Below, one piece after another: positions 8,158-16,335 of a DNA stretch of 64,000 nt. The number at the start of each line of letters is the position of its first letter. The first letter of the stretch is position 1. The translations under genes and the position numbers were made by a program. Below the pieces are notes generated by a model, which worked only from the letters and a program-made list of their open reading frames with translations, was not told the DNA's origin and searched no databases. Origin of the DNA: Bryobacterales bacterium (GTDB lineage: Bacteria > Acidobacteriota > Terriglobia > Bryobacterales > Bryobacteraceae); contig JADJWL010000009.1 of the NCBI GenBank assembly GCA_016716385.1, positions 124,001 through 188,000 of the forward strand. Direction: 5' to 3'.

Positions 8158-9471
8158 ATGCGAGTTGACCGCCTGACAGTCGTGAACTTCAAGGGCTTCA
8201 CCAGCCGGGAGTTCCAATTCCATCCAGAGTTCAATCTGCTGGTCGGTGAAAACGGCAGTGGAAAGACATCTGTCCTGGACGCATTGTCTGTTGCGATTGC
8301 CGGTTGGCTGCTTGGATTTCGAGGGAAGCCGGACACGCGTCATATCCGGTCGCACGAAGTCCGCTTGGCCGAGATTCGGGCGGGAAAGAAGCGGGTCGCA
8401 ACATGGGAAGCACAATATCCCTGCGCAATCGAAGCAGCCGGTGAGGTCCAGGGCGAGGCGGTGATGTGGCGGCGCGCGCTGAACACAAGCGGCGGGCGAA
8501 CGACGAGCGGCGAGGCGCGCCTGTTGAGGAATCTCGCGGCGACCAGCGACGACGCGGTTCGCTCCGGCCGGGAGGTATTGCTGCCGCTGATCTCCTACTA
8601 CGGAACCGGCCGTCTCTGGAACGTACCGCGTGAGACTGCGCAAGTGAGCAGCCGGTCAGCGCTGGCCCGGTGGGCGAAGCAGAGCAGGCTTGCCGGTTAT
8701 CGAAACAGCGTCGATCCACGCCTGTCGGTATCCGAACTCGTCGGGTGGATCGCCCGTCAGGCTTGGACGGCGTTTCAACGAGGCAGTGGGCCACCGGCGT
8801 TGTACCGTGCTGTTTCGGCCGCCATTGCCGGTTGCGTCGAGGGAGCCAAAGACATCTCCTATGACGCGAGTCTGGGTGAAGTCGTCGTTGACATGGGTGT
8901 GCGGGGACGGCAGCCGTTCAACAACCTCAGCGACGGCCAACGCTCCATGCTGGCCATGGTTGGAGATATCGCCCAGAAGGCGATTCACTTGAACCCGCAT
9001 CTCGAATCGGATGCACTAAGAGAAACGCCGGGTGTTGTCCTGATCGACGAACTGGACCTCCACCTGCACCCTCGCTGGCAGCGCCACCTGATTGAGGACC
9101 TGCGCAGCATTTTTCCGAAGATCCAGTTCTTCGCGACCACGCACTCTCCGTTCCTGATTCAGTCCCTTCGTTCGGGCGAGGAGCTTGTCATGCTTGACGG
9201 GCAGCCGGTCGCAGAGCTGGGCAACAAGCCGATTGAAGAAATTGCTCGAGGCATCATGGGTGTGGCCAATCCGCAAGTCAGTGCGCGGTACGAGGAGATG
9301 ACGGAAGTGGCCCGCCATTATCTCGAAAACCTTGAGCGAGCTCGATTGACGCCCGCAAAGAAGCTGGACAAGCTGAAACAGAAGCTGGAGGAGTCCATCG
9401 CGCCCTATGCCGACAATCCGGCCTATCAGGCGTTCCTACGGATGAAGCGGGTGGCCGAACTGGGCGAGTGA
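8158..9471 (+). CDS. ptuA: Septu defence ATPase PtuA-like
   Basis: This encodes 437 residues of an SMC/RecF-like ABC ATPase. Walker A is GENGSGKT (residues 30-37), the ABC signature is LSDGQRS (near 258), Walker B is VVLIDELDLHLHP (near 292) and the switch histidine is in FFATTHSPFLIQ. The gene is followed directly by an HNH nuclease, overlapping at TGATG. This ATPase-plus-HNH pair is the layout of the Septu anti-phage system, in which PtuA holds and regulates PtuB. The start at 8158 (MRVDRLTVVNFKGF) is chosen because RecF-like ATPases begin this way; in-frame starts exist at 8122 and 8134. No retron reverse transcriptase lies nearby. Base composition looks less GC-rich than in the lysine operon, consistent with acquisition. 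Confidence 0.82.
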   Translation: MRVDRLTVVNFKGFTSREFQFHPEFNLLVGENGSGKTSVLDALSVAIAGWLLGFRGKPDTRHIRSHEVRLAEIRAGKKRVATWEAQYPCAIEAAGEVQGEAVMWRRALNTSGGRTTSGEARLLRNLAATSDDAVRSGREVLLPLISYYGTGRLWNVPRETAQVSSRSALARWAKQSRLAGYRNSVDPRLSVSELVGWIARQAWTAFQRGSGPPALYRAVSAAIAGCVEGAKDISYDASLGEVVVDMGVRGRQPFNNLSDGQRSMLAMVGDIAQKAIHLNPHLESDALRETPGVVLIDELDLHLHPRWQRHLIEDLRSIFPKIQFFATTHSPFLIQSLRSGEELVMLDGQPVAELGNKPIEEIARGIMGVANPQVSARYEEMTEVARHYLENLERARLTPAKKLDKLKQKLEESIAPYADNPAYQAFLRMKRVAELGE

Positions 9472-10199
9472 TGCGGCCGGTCAGACGGGGCCCCAGCCCG
9501 ATCTCTCATGATTTTGAGGATTACAGAAAGGCGAAGGAACCTTTGGTCGAACGTCTCGGAATGTACTGTAGCTATTGCGAGCGCCGCCTCCCGACCTCGT
9601 TGCATGTGGAGCACATCCAGCCGAAGAGTCTCCACCCCGACCTGGAGGGGCGCTGGGAGAACTTCCTCCTTGCGTGCGTGAACTGCAACTCGCACAAGCG
9701 AGAACGTGACGTCCCGTTTACCGACGTTTTTCTACCCGACCGAGACAACACCTTTGCGGCGTTTGAATACTCCAAAGACGGTCGAGTCGATCGATCTGGT
9801 AGTCTGCGCGGACGCAAACTGGGGATCGCCCTGAGAACACTAGCACTCATTGGACTGGATCGCAAAGCCAAGGACGAGACAGATGACAATGCAAAGGCCG
9901 TTGCCCTGGATCTAGTGTCGCAGCGCATGCAGACGTGGATGAAGGCCGAGGTGGCCCGAGACGACCTGCAAGCTCAACCCGGAAACGAGGCCCTTGTCAG
10001 ACAGGTCGTAGAATTGGCCACTTCGACGGGGTTCTTCAGTATTTGGATGACGGTCTTCGAGGGCGACACGGCTATGAGGAGCCGATTGATCGACGCGTTC
10101 GCCGGAACGAGGCCCAGCGGCTGCTTCGAAGTGGCGACGACCAGGCCAGAGTCTCCCGCACCCAATCCGGATGCTCTCGCCGGTGGCGGCAAGATCTGA
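9471..10199 (+). CDS. ptuB: Septu defence HNH endonuclease PtuB-like
   Basis: This encodes 242 residues. The nuclease motif is complete: zinc cysteines C33-x2-C36 (YCSYC), the HNH-type core H45-x2-H48 with HVEHIQPKS, then WENFLLACVNCN with C69-x2-C72 and N73. The arrangement matches PtuB/TIGR02646-type HNH proteins, which cleave nucleic acid when released or activated by the partner ATPase. The ATG at 9471 overlaps the ptuA stop by one base; a GTG at 9468 is also possible. The C-terminal 150 residues are helical without a recognised domain. The gene ends 45 bases before the lysine riboswitch, so the module is inserted between housekeeping genes. Confidence 0.85.
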   Translation: MRPVRRGPSPISHDFEDYRKAKEPLVERLGMYCSYCERRLPTSLHVEHIQPKSLHPDLEGRWENFLLACVNCNSHKRERDVPFTDVFLPDRDNTFAAFEYSKDGRVDRSGSLRGRKLGIALRTLALIGLDRKAKDETDDNAKAVALDLVSQRMQTWMKAEVARDDLQAQPGNEALVRQVVELATSTGFFSIWMTVFEGDTAMRSRLIDAFAGTRPSGCFEVATTRPESPAPNPDALAGGGKI

Positions 10200-10244
10200 C
10201 GCGCCATTGACGCTGGTTCATCCGATCCGATATCCTAAGGGTTT

Positions 10245-10426
10245 CCGGTAGAGGCGCGGCGGTCATCAGTAGCGGCGTGCGCGGTTCCGAGGAGCGTCGG
10301 ACGCGCCGTGAAAGGGGCCGGTTTTCTCCGCCGAAATCGTCCGGGCGCTCTCCAGTCCGGAAGGTTGGTAGGTTCGGCTAACACCGGCTTACTGTCACCC
10401 GCCACCCGCGGGTGGAGCGCTATCGG
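10245..10426 (+). promoter_or_regulatory. Lysine riboswitch (L box)
   Basis: The stretch before the lysine operon carries the conserved blocks of the lysine riboswitch in order: AGAGGCGC at 10250-10257, AGTA at 10268-10271, GAGGAG near 10289, GTGAAAGGGGCCGG near 10309, GCCGAAAT near 10330, ACTGTCAC at 10391-10398 and GGTGGAGCGC at 10411-10420. The outer P1 stem closes exactly: CCGGTAG (10245-10251) pairs with CTATCGG (10420-10426). The late hairpin CCACCCGCGGGTGG (10402-10415) sits where P5 is expected. All downstream genes make lysine or its precursors, which supports the call. It is read from sequence, not from a covariance search. Confidence 0.88.
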
Positions 10427-10449
10427 TGGCATCGGCTCGCCTCGCGCAC

Positions 10450-10488
10450 GCCGGCCGCCCTCCCGCTCCCCTCTTCCGTTAGGCCGGC
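10450..10488 (+). promoter_or_regulatory. Inverted repeat before dapE start, possible riboswitch output stem
   Basis: GCCGGCC (10450-10456) pairs perfectly with GGCCGGC (10482-10488), three bases before the ATG at 10492. There is no T-tract and no obvious Shine-Dalgarno, so the stem may block ribosome entry rather than stop transcription. It lies directly after the lysine aptamer and could be its expression platform. This is an inference. Confidence 0.45.
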
Positions 10489-10491
10489 ATC

Positions 10492-11511
10492 ATGAACGTC
10501 TTCGAACTGACACGCGCGCTCGTCGATATCGAGTCCATCACGCTCAACGAGGAACGGGTTGGCCTGTTTCTCTACGACTATCTGTCCAAACTGGCCGAGC
10601 GGTACGGCGGTACCGCCGTCCGCGAGGAGGTCGAACCGAAACGCTTCAACGTCTACGCGCAATTCGGTGAGACTCCGATCGTCACGCTGTCCACGCACAT
10701 GGACACCGTGCCGCCCTTCTTCCCTTCCCGCGAGGACGACGAATTCATCTGGGGACGCGCCGCCTGCGATACGAAGGGCATCATCGCCTCGATGATCAAG
10801 GCCGCCGAGGCCCTGCTCGAAGCGGGCGGGCGCAACCTCGGGCTGCTGTTCGTCGTCGGCGAGGAACGCAACAGCATCGGCGCGTACCATGCGTCGAAGA
10901 CGCCGCGCGGGGCGCGCTACATCATCAACGGCGAGCCGACGGAGAACAGGCTGGCGTTGGGGTCCAAAGGTGCGCTGCGCTATGAGATCGTCGCGTCGGG
11001 GAAGATGGCGCACTCGGCCTACCCCGAGCTCGGAGACTCGGCGATCAACAAGCTTCTGGACGCGCTGGCGGCCATCCGCGCGATCGAGCTTCCGGTGGAC
11101 GAGCTGCTCGGCGACAGCACGCTGAACATCGGCACGATCCACGGCGGGCACGCCCCGAACGTGATCGCCGATGAGGCGAAGGCCGAGATCCTGATCCGGC
11201 TGGTCTGCGACGCGGCCGAGACGTGCCGCGCGGTCGAACAAGCCGTCGAGGGGCTTGCCGAGGCGCGCAAGGTGCTCGAGATTCCGGCGGTTCGCCTGGC
11301 GGCGGTGCCGGGCATTGAGACCACGGTCGTCAAGTACACCACCGACATCCCGGCCTTCGGCACAAGCTGGGGGCAGCCGCTGCTGCTCGGTCCGGGGACG
11401 ATTCACGTCGCCCATACGCTCGAAGAACGGGTCCCCAAGAAGCAATTGCTGGAGGCCGTGGAACTGTATCAACGAATTGTGCGGGAGTTATGGCAAAGAG
11501 AATCCCAGTAG
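10492..11511 (+). CDS. dapE: M20 peptidase family deacylase, probable succinyl-diaminopimelate desuccinylase
   Basis: This encodes 339 residues of an M20 zinc hydrolase. Metal and catalytic residues are visible: H69 and D71 in STHMDTVPP, D93 in RAACDTKG, E124-E125 in GEERNSIGA, E148 in NGEPTE and the late histidine in TIHVAHTLEE. DapE removes succinate from N-succinyl-LL-diaminopimelate in the succinylase route. The family also contains ArgE and LysK; the operon, with dapD two steps earlier in the pathway, favours DapE. It is the first gene behind the lysine riboswitch and overlaps asd by 22 bases. Confidence 0.82.
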   Translation: MNVFELTRALVDIESITLNEERVGLFLYDYLSKLAERYGGTAVREEVEPKRFNVYAQFGETPIVTLSTHMDTVPPFFPSREDDEFIWGRAACDTKGIIASMIKAAEALLEAGGRNLGLLFVVGEERNSIGAYHASKTPRGARYIINGEPTENRLALGSKGALRYEIVASGKMAHSAYPELGDSAINKLLDALAAIRAIELPVDELLGDSTLNIGTIHGGHAPNVIADEAKAEILIRLVCDAAETCRAVEQAVEGLAEARKVLEIPAVRLAAVPGIETTVVKYTTDIPAFGTSWGQPLLLGPGTIHVAHTLEERVPKKQLLEAVELYQRIVRELWQRESQ

Positions 11512-12542
11512 GTATTTTGGGCGCCACCGGCATGGTGGGCCAGCATTTCATCAGATTTCTGGAAGGGCATCCGCAGTTCGAGGTCGCCTGGCTGGGCGCC
11601 AGCGACCGTTCGGCCGGAAAGAAGTACCGGAGCGCGGCGAAGTGGCACCTGGGCGGCACCGCCCCCGATGCGGTCGCCGATCTGATCGTCGAAGAGTGCA
11701 AGCCAGGGAACGCACCGGAACTGGTCTTTTCGGCGATGGACGCGTCGGCGGCCACCGAGATCGAGCAGGCGTTCGCGCGCGCCGGCCACACCGTGGTCTC
11801 GAACTCGCGCAACCACCGTATGGATCCCGACGTGCCGCTGCTGGTGCCGGAGATCAACGCCGACCACCTCGGCCTGCTCCCGGCGCAAAAGCATGCGCGG
11901 GGATGGCAGGGGCAGATCGTCACGAATCCGAACTGCTCAACGATTGTGTTGACGATGGGACTCGCGCCCCTGCGGAAATTCGGCATCAAACGCGTGGTCG
12001 CCACGACGCTGCAGGCGATCTCCGGCGCCGGCTATCCGGGCGTCCCGTCGATGGACATCACCGCCAACGTCATCCCGTTCATCGGCGGCGAAGAGCCGAA
12101 GATGGAGAGCGAGACGCAGAAGATTCTCGGCACGCTCCGGAACGAAATCGTCGACCCGCTGCCGGCCACGATCAGCGCGCACTGCAACCGCGTACCGGTG
12201 GTGGACGGGCATCTGGTCACGATTTCCGTGGAACTCGAATCGAGTCCGAACGACGGTGAGGTGATCGAGGCGTTCAGCAGCTTCTCCGGCGTTCCCCAGG
12301 AGAGGCAGTTGCCGAGCGCGCCGCGGCAGCCGGTGCAGTACATGCCGGAGGCGGACCGCCCGCAGCCGCGCAAAGACGTGGAGCGCGAGCGGGGCATGGC
12401 CGTGTTCGTCGGACGCCTGCGGCCCTGTCCAGTGCTGGGGACCAAATTCATCGCGCTCGGCCACAACACGGTCCGCGGCGCGGCGGGAGCGGCCGTCCTC
12501 AACGCGGAACTGATGCTGGCGGAGGGGCTGCTGGGCGGATGA
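11490..12542 (+). CDS. asd: Aspartate-semialdehyde dehydrogenase
   Basis: This encodes 350 residues. The N-terminal NADP-binding motif is GILGATGMVGQ (8-18) and the catalytic cysteine is C149 in TNPNCST. The sequence is of the archaeal/fungal-type Asd family (TIGR00978-like) rather than the E. coli type, shown by PNCSTI, QAISGAGYPGV and SAHCNRVPV. It makes aspartate semialdehyde from aspartyl phosphate, feeding lysine, threonine and methionine. It overlaps dapE by 22 bases and lysC by four (ATGA), so translation is probably coupled. Confidence 0.9.
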   Translation: MAKRIPVGILGATGMVGQHFIRFLEGHPQFEVAWLGASDRSAGKKYRSAAKWHLGGTAPDAVADLIVEECKPGNAPELVFSAMDASAATEIEQAFARAGHTVVSNSRNHRMDPDVPLLVPEINADHLGLLPAQKHARGWQGQIVTNPNCSTIVLTMGLAPLRKFGIKRVVATTLQAISGAGYPGVPSMDITANVIPFIGGEEPKMESETQKILGTLRNEIVDPLPATISAHCNRVPVVDGHLVTISVELESSPNDGEVIEAFSSFSGVPQERQLPSAPRQPVQYMPEADRPQPRKDVERERGMAVFVGRLRPCPVLGTKFIALGHNTVRGAAGAAVLNAELMLAEGLLGG

Positions 12543-13897
12543 TTGTGATGAAGTTCGGCGGCTCGTCGGTCGAGTCCGCCGCCGCCGTCCAGCGGGTCGC
12601 GGCGATTGTCGCGGCGCGCGTCGAGAGGCATCCGATTGTCATCGTCTCCGCCATGGGCAAGACGACGAACAAGCTGCTGGCGATGGCGCAGTCGGCTTCG
12701 GCGGGACGCCGCGACGACGCGTTGCGCCAGTGGGAGGAACTCCGCGAGTTCCACCTCGCCGAAGCGCGGGCGCTCGCCGGGGACGAACTCGACGCGGCCG
12801 TCGAGGAACACTTCAACGAGTTGAGCGAACTCGTGAAGGGTCTGGCCGTGCTGGGCGAACTGACGCCCCGCTCGATCGACGCCATCTCGAGCTACGGCGA
12901 GCGCCTCTCAAGCGTGATTGTGACGGCGGCGTTCCGCCGTGCCGGCATGGCCGCCACGCACATCGACGCGCGGCAGGTGATCCGCACCGACCGGCGCCAC
13001 ACTCAGGCGGCGCCTGTGTACGAAGCCACGTACCAGCGGCTGCGCGACATCGTCGCGCCCGCCGCCGCGAAGGCGGTCGTCGTGATGGCCGGCTTCATCG
13101 GATCGACGGATCAGGACGTCACGAGCACGCTGGGAAGGGGCGGGTCGGATTTCACGGCCTCGATCGTGGGCGCGGGCGCCGGCGCCGAGGAGATCCAGAT
13201 CTGGACCGATGTCGACGGGATGCTCACCGCCGATCCGACGATCCTGCCGGGCGCCCACCGGGTGCGCGCCATCTCGTTTGCCGAAGCGGCGGAATTGGCC
13301 TACTTCGGCGCGAAGGTGCTGCACCCGTCAACGGTGCTTCCGGCGGTCGAGAAGAATATCCCGGTCCTGATCCTGAATTCGCGCCGGCCCGAGGCGCCCG
13401 GCACGCGCATCGTGGCCGAAGCGGTGCCCTGCCGGAATGCGGTGAAGTCGATCGCCTGCAAACGCCGGATCGCGGCAGTCAATATCGCCTCGACGCGCAT
13501 GCTCATGGCGCACGGCTTTCTGAAGCGCATCTTCGAGGTGTTCGACCGCTTTGAAACGCCTGTGGACATCGTCGCGACATCGGAGGTCAGCGTCTCGCTC
13601 ACCATCGACAACACGGCGCGGCTGGAGGCGATCCTGGCGGAGTTGGGGCAGTTCGCCGAGGTGGGTGTAGAAGAAAGCCAGGCGATTGTCTGCCTGGTGG
13701 GCGAAAATATCCGACATACGCCCGGCATCGCGGCGCGGGTCTTCCATGCGCTCGACGGCATCAACATCCGCATGATTTCGCAGGGAGCGTCGCGGCTGAA
13801 CCTGAGCGTCGTGGTGGCCGAGGCGGACTTGAAGCCCGCGGTCGAGCGGCTGCACGCGGAACTGTTCCGCGAGATCGATCCGGCAGTGTTTGAGTGA
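12539..13897 (+). CDS. lysC: Aspartate kinase
   Basis: This encodes 452 residues, a monofunctional aspartokinase. It begins MIVMKFGGSSVES, the conserved kinase start. Other kinase marks are VIVSAMGKTTNKL, GRGGSDFTAS and WTDVDGMLTADP. The C-terminal third carries two ACT regulatory domains, including VDIVATSEVSVSLTI and INIRMISQGASRLNLSVV, where lysine or threonine would bind for feedback inhibition. It catalyses the first step from aspartate. It overlaps the asd stop by four bases and precedes dapB by six. Confidence 0.93.
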   Translation: MIVMKFGGSSVESAAAVQRVAAIVAARVERHPIVIVSAMGKTTNKLLAMAQSASAGRRDDALRQWEELREFHLAEARALAGDELDAAVEEHFNELSELVKGLAVLGELTPRSIDAISSYGERLSSVIVTAAFRRAGMAATHIDARQVIRTDRRHTQAAPVYEATYQRLRDIVAPAAAKAVVVMAGFIGSTDQDVTSTLGRGGSDFTASIVGAGAGAEEIQIWTDVDGMLTADPTILPGAHRVRAISFAEAAELAYFGAKVLHPSTVLPAVEKNIPVLILNSRRPEAPGTRIVAEAVPCRNAVKSIACKRRIAAVNIASTRMLMAHGFLKRIFEVFDRFETPVDIVATSEVSVSLTIDNTARLEAILAELGQFAEVGVEESQAIVCLVGENIRHTPGIAARVFHALDGINIRMISQGASRLNLSVVVAEADLKPAVERLHAELFREIDPAVFE

Positions 13898-13903
13898 GGC
13901 AAG

Positions 13904-14593
13904 ATGAACATCGCGATTGTCGGGTACGGCAAAATGGGCCGCATGATCGAGGGCCTGGCTCCGGAATACGGCGCGGAGGTCCGGCTGCGGCTCGATGAGT
14001 TCAACAACGCCAACTTCGAAGCGCTGACCGCGGAGAACTTCCGCGGGATCGATGTCGCGATCGAGTTCTCGACTCCCGACACGGTGGTCTCGAACATCGA
14101 GCGGATCACCGCCCTCGGCGTGAACCTGGTGGTGGGCACGACAGGGTGGGCAGAGCGGGCGGCCGACGTCAAGACACTGGTGGAGCGGCACGGCACGGGG
14201 CTCGTGTGGAGTCCGAACTTCTCGGTGGGTGTGAATGCGTTCTTCCGCCTCGTCGCAACCGCGGCGCGGCTGCTCGCCAATGAGACGGAGTACGAAGCCT
14301 GGGCCTGGGAAATCCATCATTCGGCCAAGAAGGACGCGCCGTCGGGGACATTGCTGAAACTGGTCGACGAAATGCGGGCAGCGGGTTACTCCCGCGCTAT
14401 CGACACGGCGGCGAGCCGCGCGGGCAGGCATCCGGGGACGCACGAGATCGGTTTCGATTCGGCGGCGGATACGATTACGTTGCGCCACACGGCCCGGAGT
14501 CGCGAGGGCTTCGCACGGGGCGCGCTACGGGCGGCGCGCTGGATCAATGGGAAGCAGGGGTTGTTCGAGTTCGGACAAATCGCGTTTGAGTAA
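13904..14593 (+). CDS. dapB: 4-hydroxy-tetrahydrodipicolinate reductase
   Basis: This encodes 229 residues. GYGKMGRMIEG is the dinucleotide-binding loop, VVGTTGW the second nucleotide loop, and EIHHSAKKDAPSGT the signature with the catalytic histidine-lysine pair and the substrate-binding PSGT. The protein is shorter than the 270-residue E. coli form, with a compact region between the first strand and DVAIEFST, as in Bacteroidetes-type DapB. It reduces the DapA product to tetrahydrodipicolinate. It starts six bases after lysC. Confidence 0.9.
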   Translation: MNIAIVGYGKMGRMIEGLAPEYGAEVRLRLDEFNNANFEALTAENFRGIDVAIEFSTPDTVVSNIERITALGVNLVVGTTGWAERAADVKTLVERHGTGLVWSPNFSVGVNAFFRLVATAARLLANETEYEAWAWEIHHSAKKDAPSGTLLKLVDEMRAAGYSRAIDTAASRAGRHPGTHEIGFDSAADTITLRHTARSREGFARGALRAARWINGKQGLFEFGQIAFE

Positions 14594-14606
14594 GGAGACG
14601 GCAGCT

Positions 14607-15509
14607 ATGTTCACGGGATGCGGCACGGCCCTGGTCACGCCATTCACGCGCGACCTCCAATTGGACGAGACAGCGTTCCGGCGCCTCGTGCGGCGCCAGA
14701 TCGAGGCGGGCATCGATTTCCTGGTGCCCTGCGGCACGACCGGCGAGAGCCCCACGCTGACACGCCGGGAGCACCTGCGCGTGGTTGAGATGGCTATCGA
14801 GGAAGCTGGCGGCAAGACACCCGTGCTCGCCGGCGCCGGAGGCTACAACACGGCCGAGGTCAGCGAGCTCGCCCGGGAGCTGGAAGAATTGGGCGCCGAC
14901 GGGATTCTCTCGGTGACCCCGTACTACAACAAGCCTACGCAGGAAGGGCTGTTCGAGCACTACCGGACGATCGCGGCGGCGACCGGGCTGCCGATCATCG
15001 TTTACAGTGTCCAGGGACGCACCGGTGTCAATATCGAGCCGGCGACGGTGGAACGGCTCGCGGGCATCCCGAACATCGCCGGCATCAAAGAGGCATCGGG
15101 CAACATTGCCCAGATGGCGAATATTCTGAATCGCGTGCCGGACGATTTCCTTGTGCTGAGCGGCGATGACGCCGTGACACTGCCGCTGGTGGCGCTCGGC
15201 GGACGTGGCATCATTTCCGTGGCTTCGAACGAGATCCCCGAGCCGATGACGCGCCTGACCCGGCTCGCGCTCCAGGGCGATTACGCCGGCGCCCGGGAGG
15301 TGTACCGCCGCTACCTGCCGCTGATGGAAATCAACTTCATCGAGTCCAACCCGATTCCGGTCAAGGCCGCGCTCGGCCTGATGGGCCTGCTGGAGCCGGT
15401 CTACCGGCTGCCGCTGGTGCCGCCGAAGCCGGAAAGCCTGGCGAAGATCGCCGCCGTCCTGGAGCAGGTTGGCTTGACCGCACAACTGGGAGCCCCCGTT
15501 GCGAACTGA
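14607..15509 (+). CDS. dapA: 4-hydroxy-tetrahydrodipicolinate synthase
   Basis: This encodes 300 residues of a TIM-barrel class I aldolase. Key features are GTALVTPF at the start, PCGTTGESPTL, the catalytic tyrosine in SVTPYYNKP and the Schiff-base lysine in IAGIKEASG. It condenses pyruvate with aspartate semialdehyde. The ATG at 14607 follows AAGGAGA at ideal spacing, and the frame upstream of it only overlaps dapB. The pyruvate-binding strand reads VYSVQGRTG where most enzymes have YNVPGRTG, a mild deviation. It overlaps dapD by 11 bases. Confidence 0.92.
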   Translation: MFTGCGTALVTPFTRDLQLDETAFRRLVRRQIEAGIDFLVPCGTTGESPTLTRREHLRVVEMAIEEAGGKTPVLAGAGGYNTAEVSELARELEELGADGILSVTPYYNKPTQEGLFEHYRTIAAATGLPIIVYSVQGRTGVNIEPATVERLAGIPNIAGIKEASGNIAQMANILNRVPDDFLVLSGDDAVTLPLVALGGRGIISVASNEIPEPMTRLTRLALQGDYAGAREVYRRYLPLMEINFIESNPIPVKAALGLMGLLEPVYRLPLVPPKPESLAKIAAVLEQVGLTAQLGAPVAN

Positions 15510-16335
15510 AATCGAAGCCCTGTTCGACACCAAGCCGGAAGCGTACAGCGAGGAGCACTTCCGGCTGTTCCAGCGCTTCAAGACAGCGCTCAATGAGGGG
15601 ACCATTCGCGCCGCGGAGCCCGACGATGCCGCGCCGACGGGCTGGCGCGTCAACGGCTGGGTGAAGAAAGGCATCCTGCTCGGGTTCCGGATGGGCTCGG
15701 TTGTCGACATGTCGCTCGATCCGGCCAGGCAGCCGTGGCTCGACAAGGCGACGTATCCGGTGCGCAAAGTCACGGTGGCTGACGGCGTTCGCATCGTGCC
15801 GGGCGGATCGTCGATTCGCGATGGCTGCTACATCGGCCGCGGCGTCACGTGCATGCCTCCCATGTACATCAACGCCGGCGCCTGGGTGGGCGAAGGGACG
15901 ATGGTCGATTCGCACGCGCTGGTCGGAAGCTGCGCGCAGATCGGCCGCCATTGCCACATCTCGGCGGCAGCCCAGATCGGGGGCGTGCTGGAGCCGGTGG
16001 GCGCGATGCCCGTCGTGATCGAAGACGAGGTCCTGGTGGGCGGAAACTGCGGCGTCTACGAGGGAACCGTGGTGAAGCGCCGCGCGGTGCTCGGAACGGG
16101 CGTCATCCTGAACCGTTCGACGCCGGTCTTCGACCTCGTGCGCGGCGTGATCCACAAGGCGTCGGAGGAGCAGCCTCTGGTCATTCCGCCGGAAGCGGTG
16201 GTCGTACCGGGATCGCGCGCCGTGACAAGCGGCCCCGGCAAGGAATGGGGCATTTCGGTGGCGGCGGCCGTGATCGTCAAGTACCGCGACGAGCGCACCG
16301 ATACGAGAATTCAACTGGAGGACGTGCTGCGATGA
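15499..16335 (+). CDS. dapD: 2,3,4,5-tetrahydropyridine-2,6-dicarboxylate N-succinyltransferase
   Basis: This encodes 278 residues, close to the 274 of E. coli DapD. A helical N-terminal part is followed by a left-handed beta-helix of hexapeptide repeats, with MPPMYINAGAWVGEGTMVDS, GSCAQIGRHCHISA and GGVLEPVGAMPVVIED all strongly DapD-like. It transfers succinate from succinyl-CoA to tetrahydrodipicolinate, so the organism uses the succinylase route. The start is a TTG at 15499, supported by GGGAG seven bases upstream inside the end of dapA. It overlaps the next gene at ATGA. Confidence 0.93.
   Translation: MRTEIEALFDTKPEAYSEEHFRLFQRFKTALNEGTIRAAEPDDAAPTGWRVNGWVKKGILLGFRMGSVVDMSLDPARQPWLDKATYPVRKVTVADGVRIVPGGSSIRDGCYIGRGVTCMPPMYINAGAWVGEGTMVDSHALVGSCAQIGRHCHISAAAQIGGVLEPVGAMPVVIEDEVLVGGNCGVYEGTVVKRRAVLGTGVILNRSTPVFDLVRGVIHKASEEQPLVIPPEAVVVPGSRAVTSGPGKEWGISVAAAVIVKYRDERTDTRIQLEDVLR

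Noticed and set aside
7576..8643. Upstream extension of the radical SAM frame to 901 codons
   Set aside because: The added part is antisense to the hemerythrin and ptuA genes and has no domain; the B12-binding domain begins just after 7575.
15849..16331. Upstream extension of the SDR frame inside dapD
   Set aside because: The added 161 codons are a shifted reading of dapD. The SDR begins at the ATG that overlaps the dapD stop.
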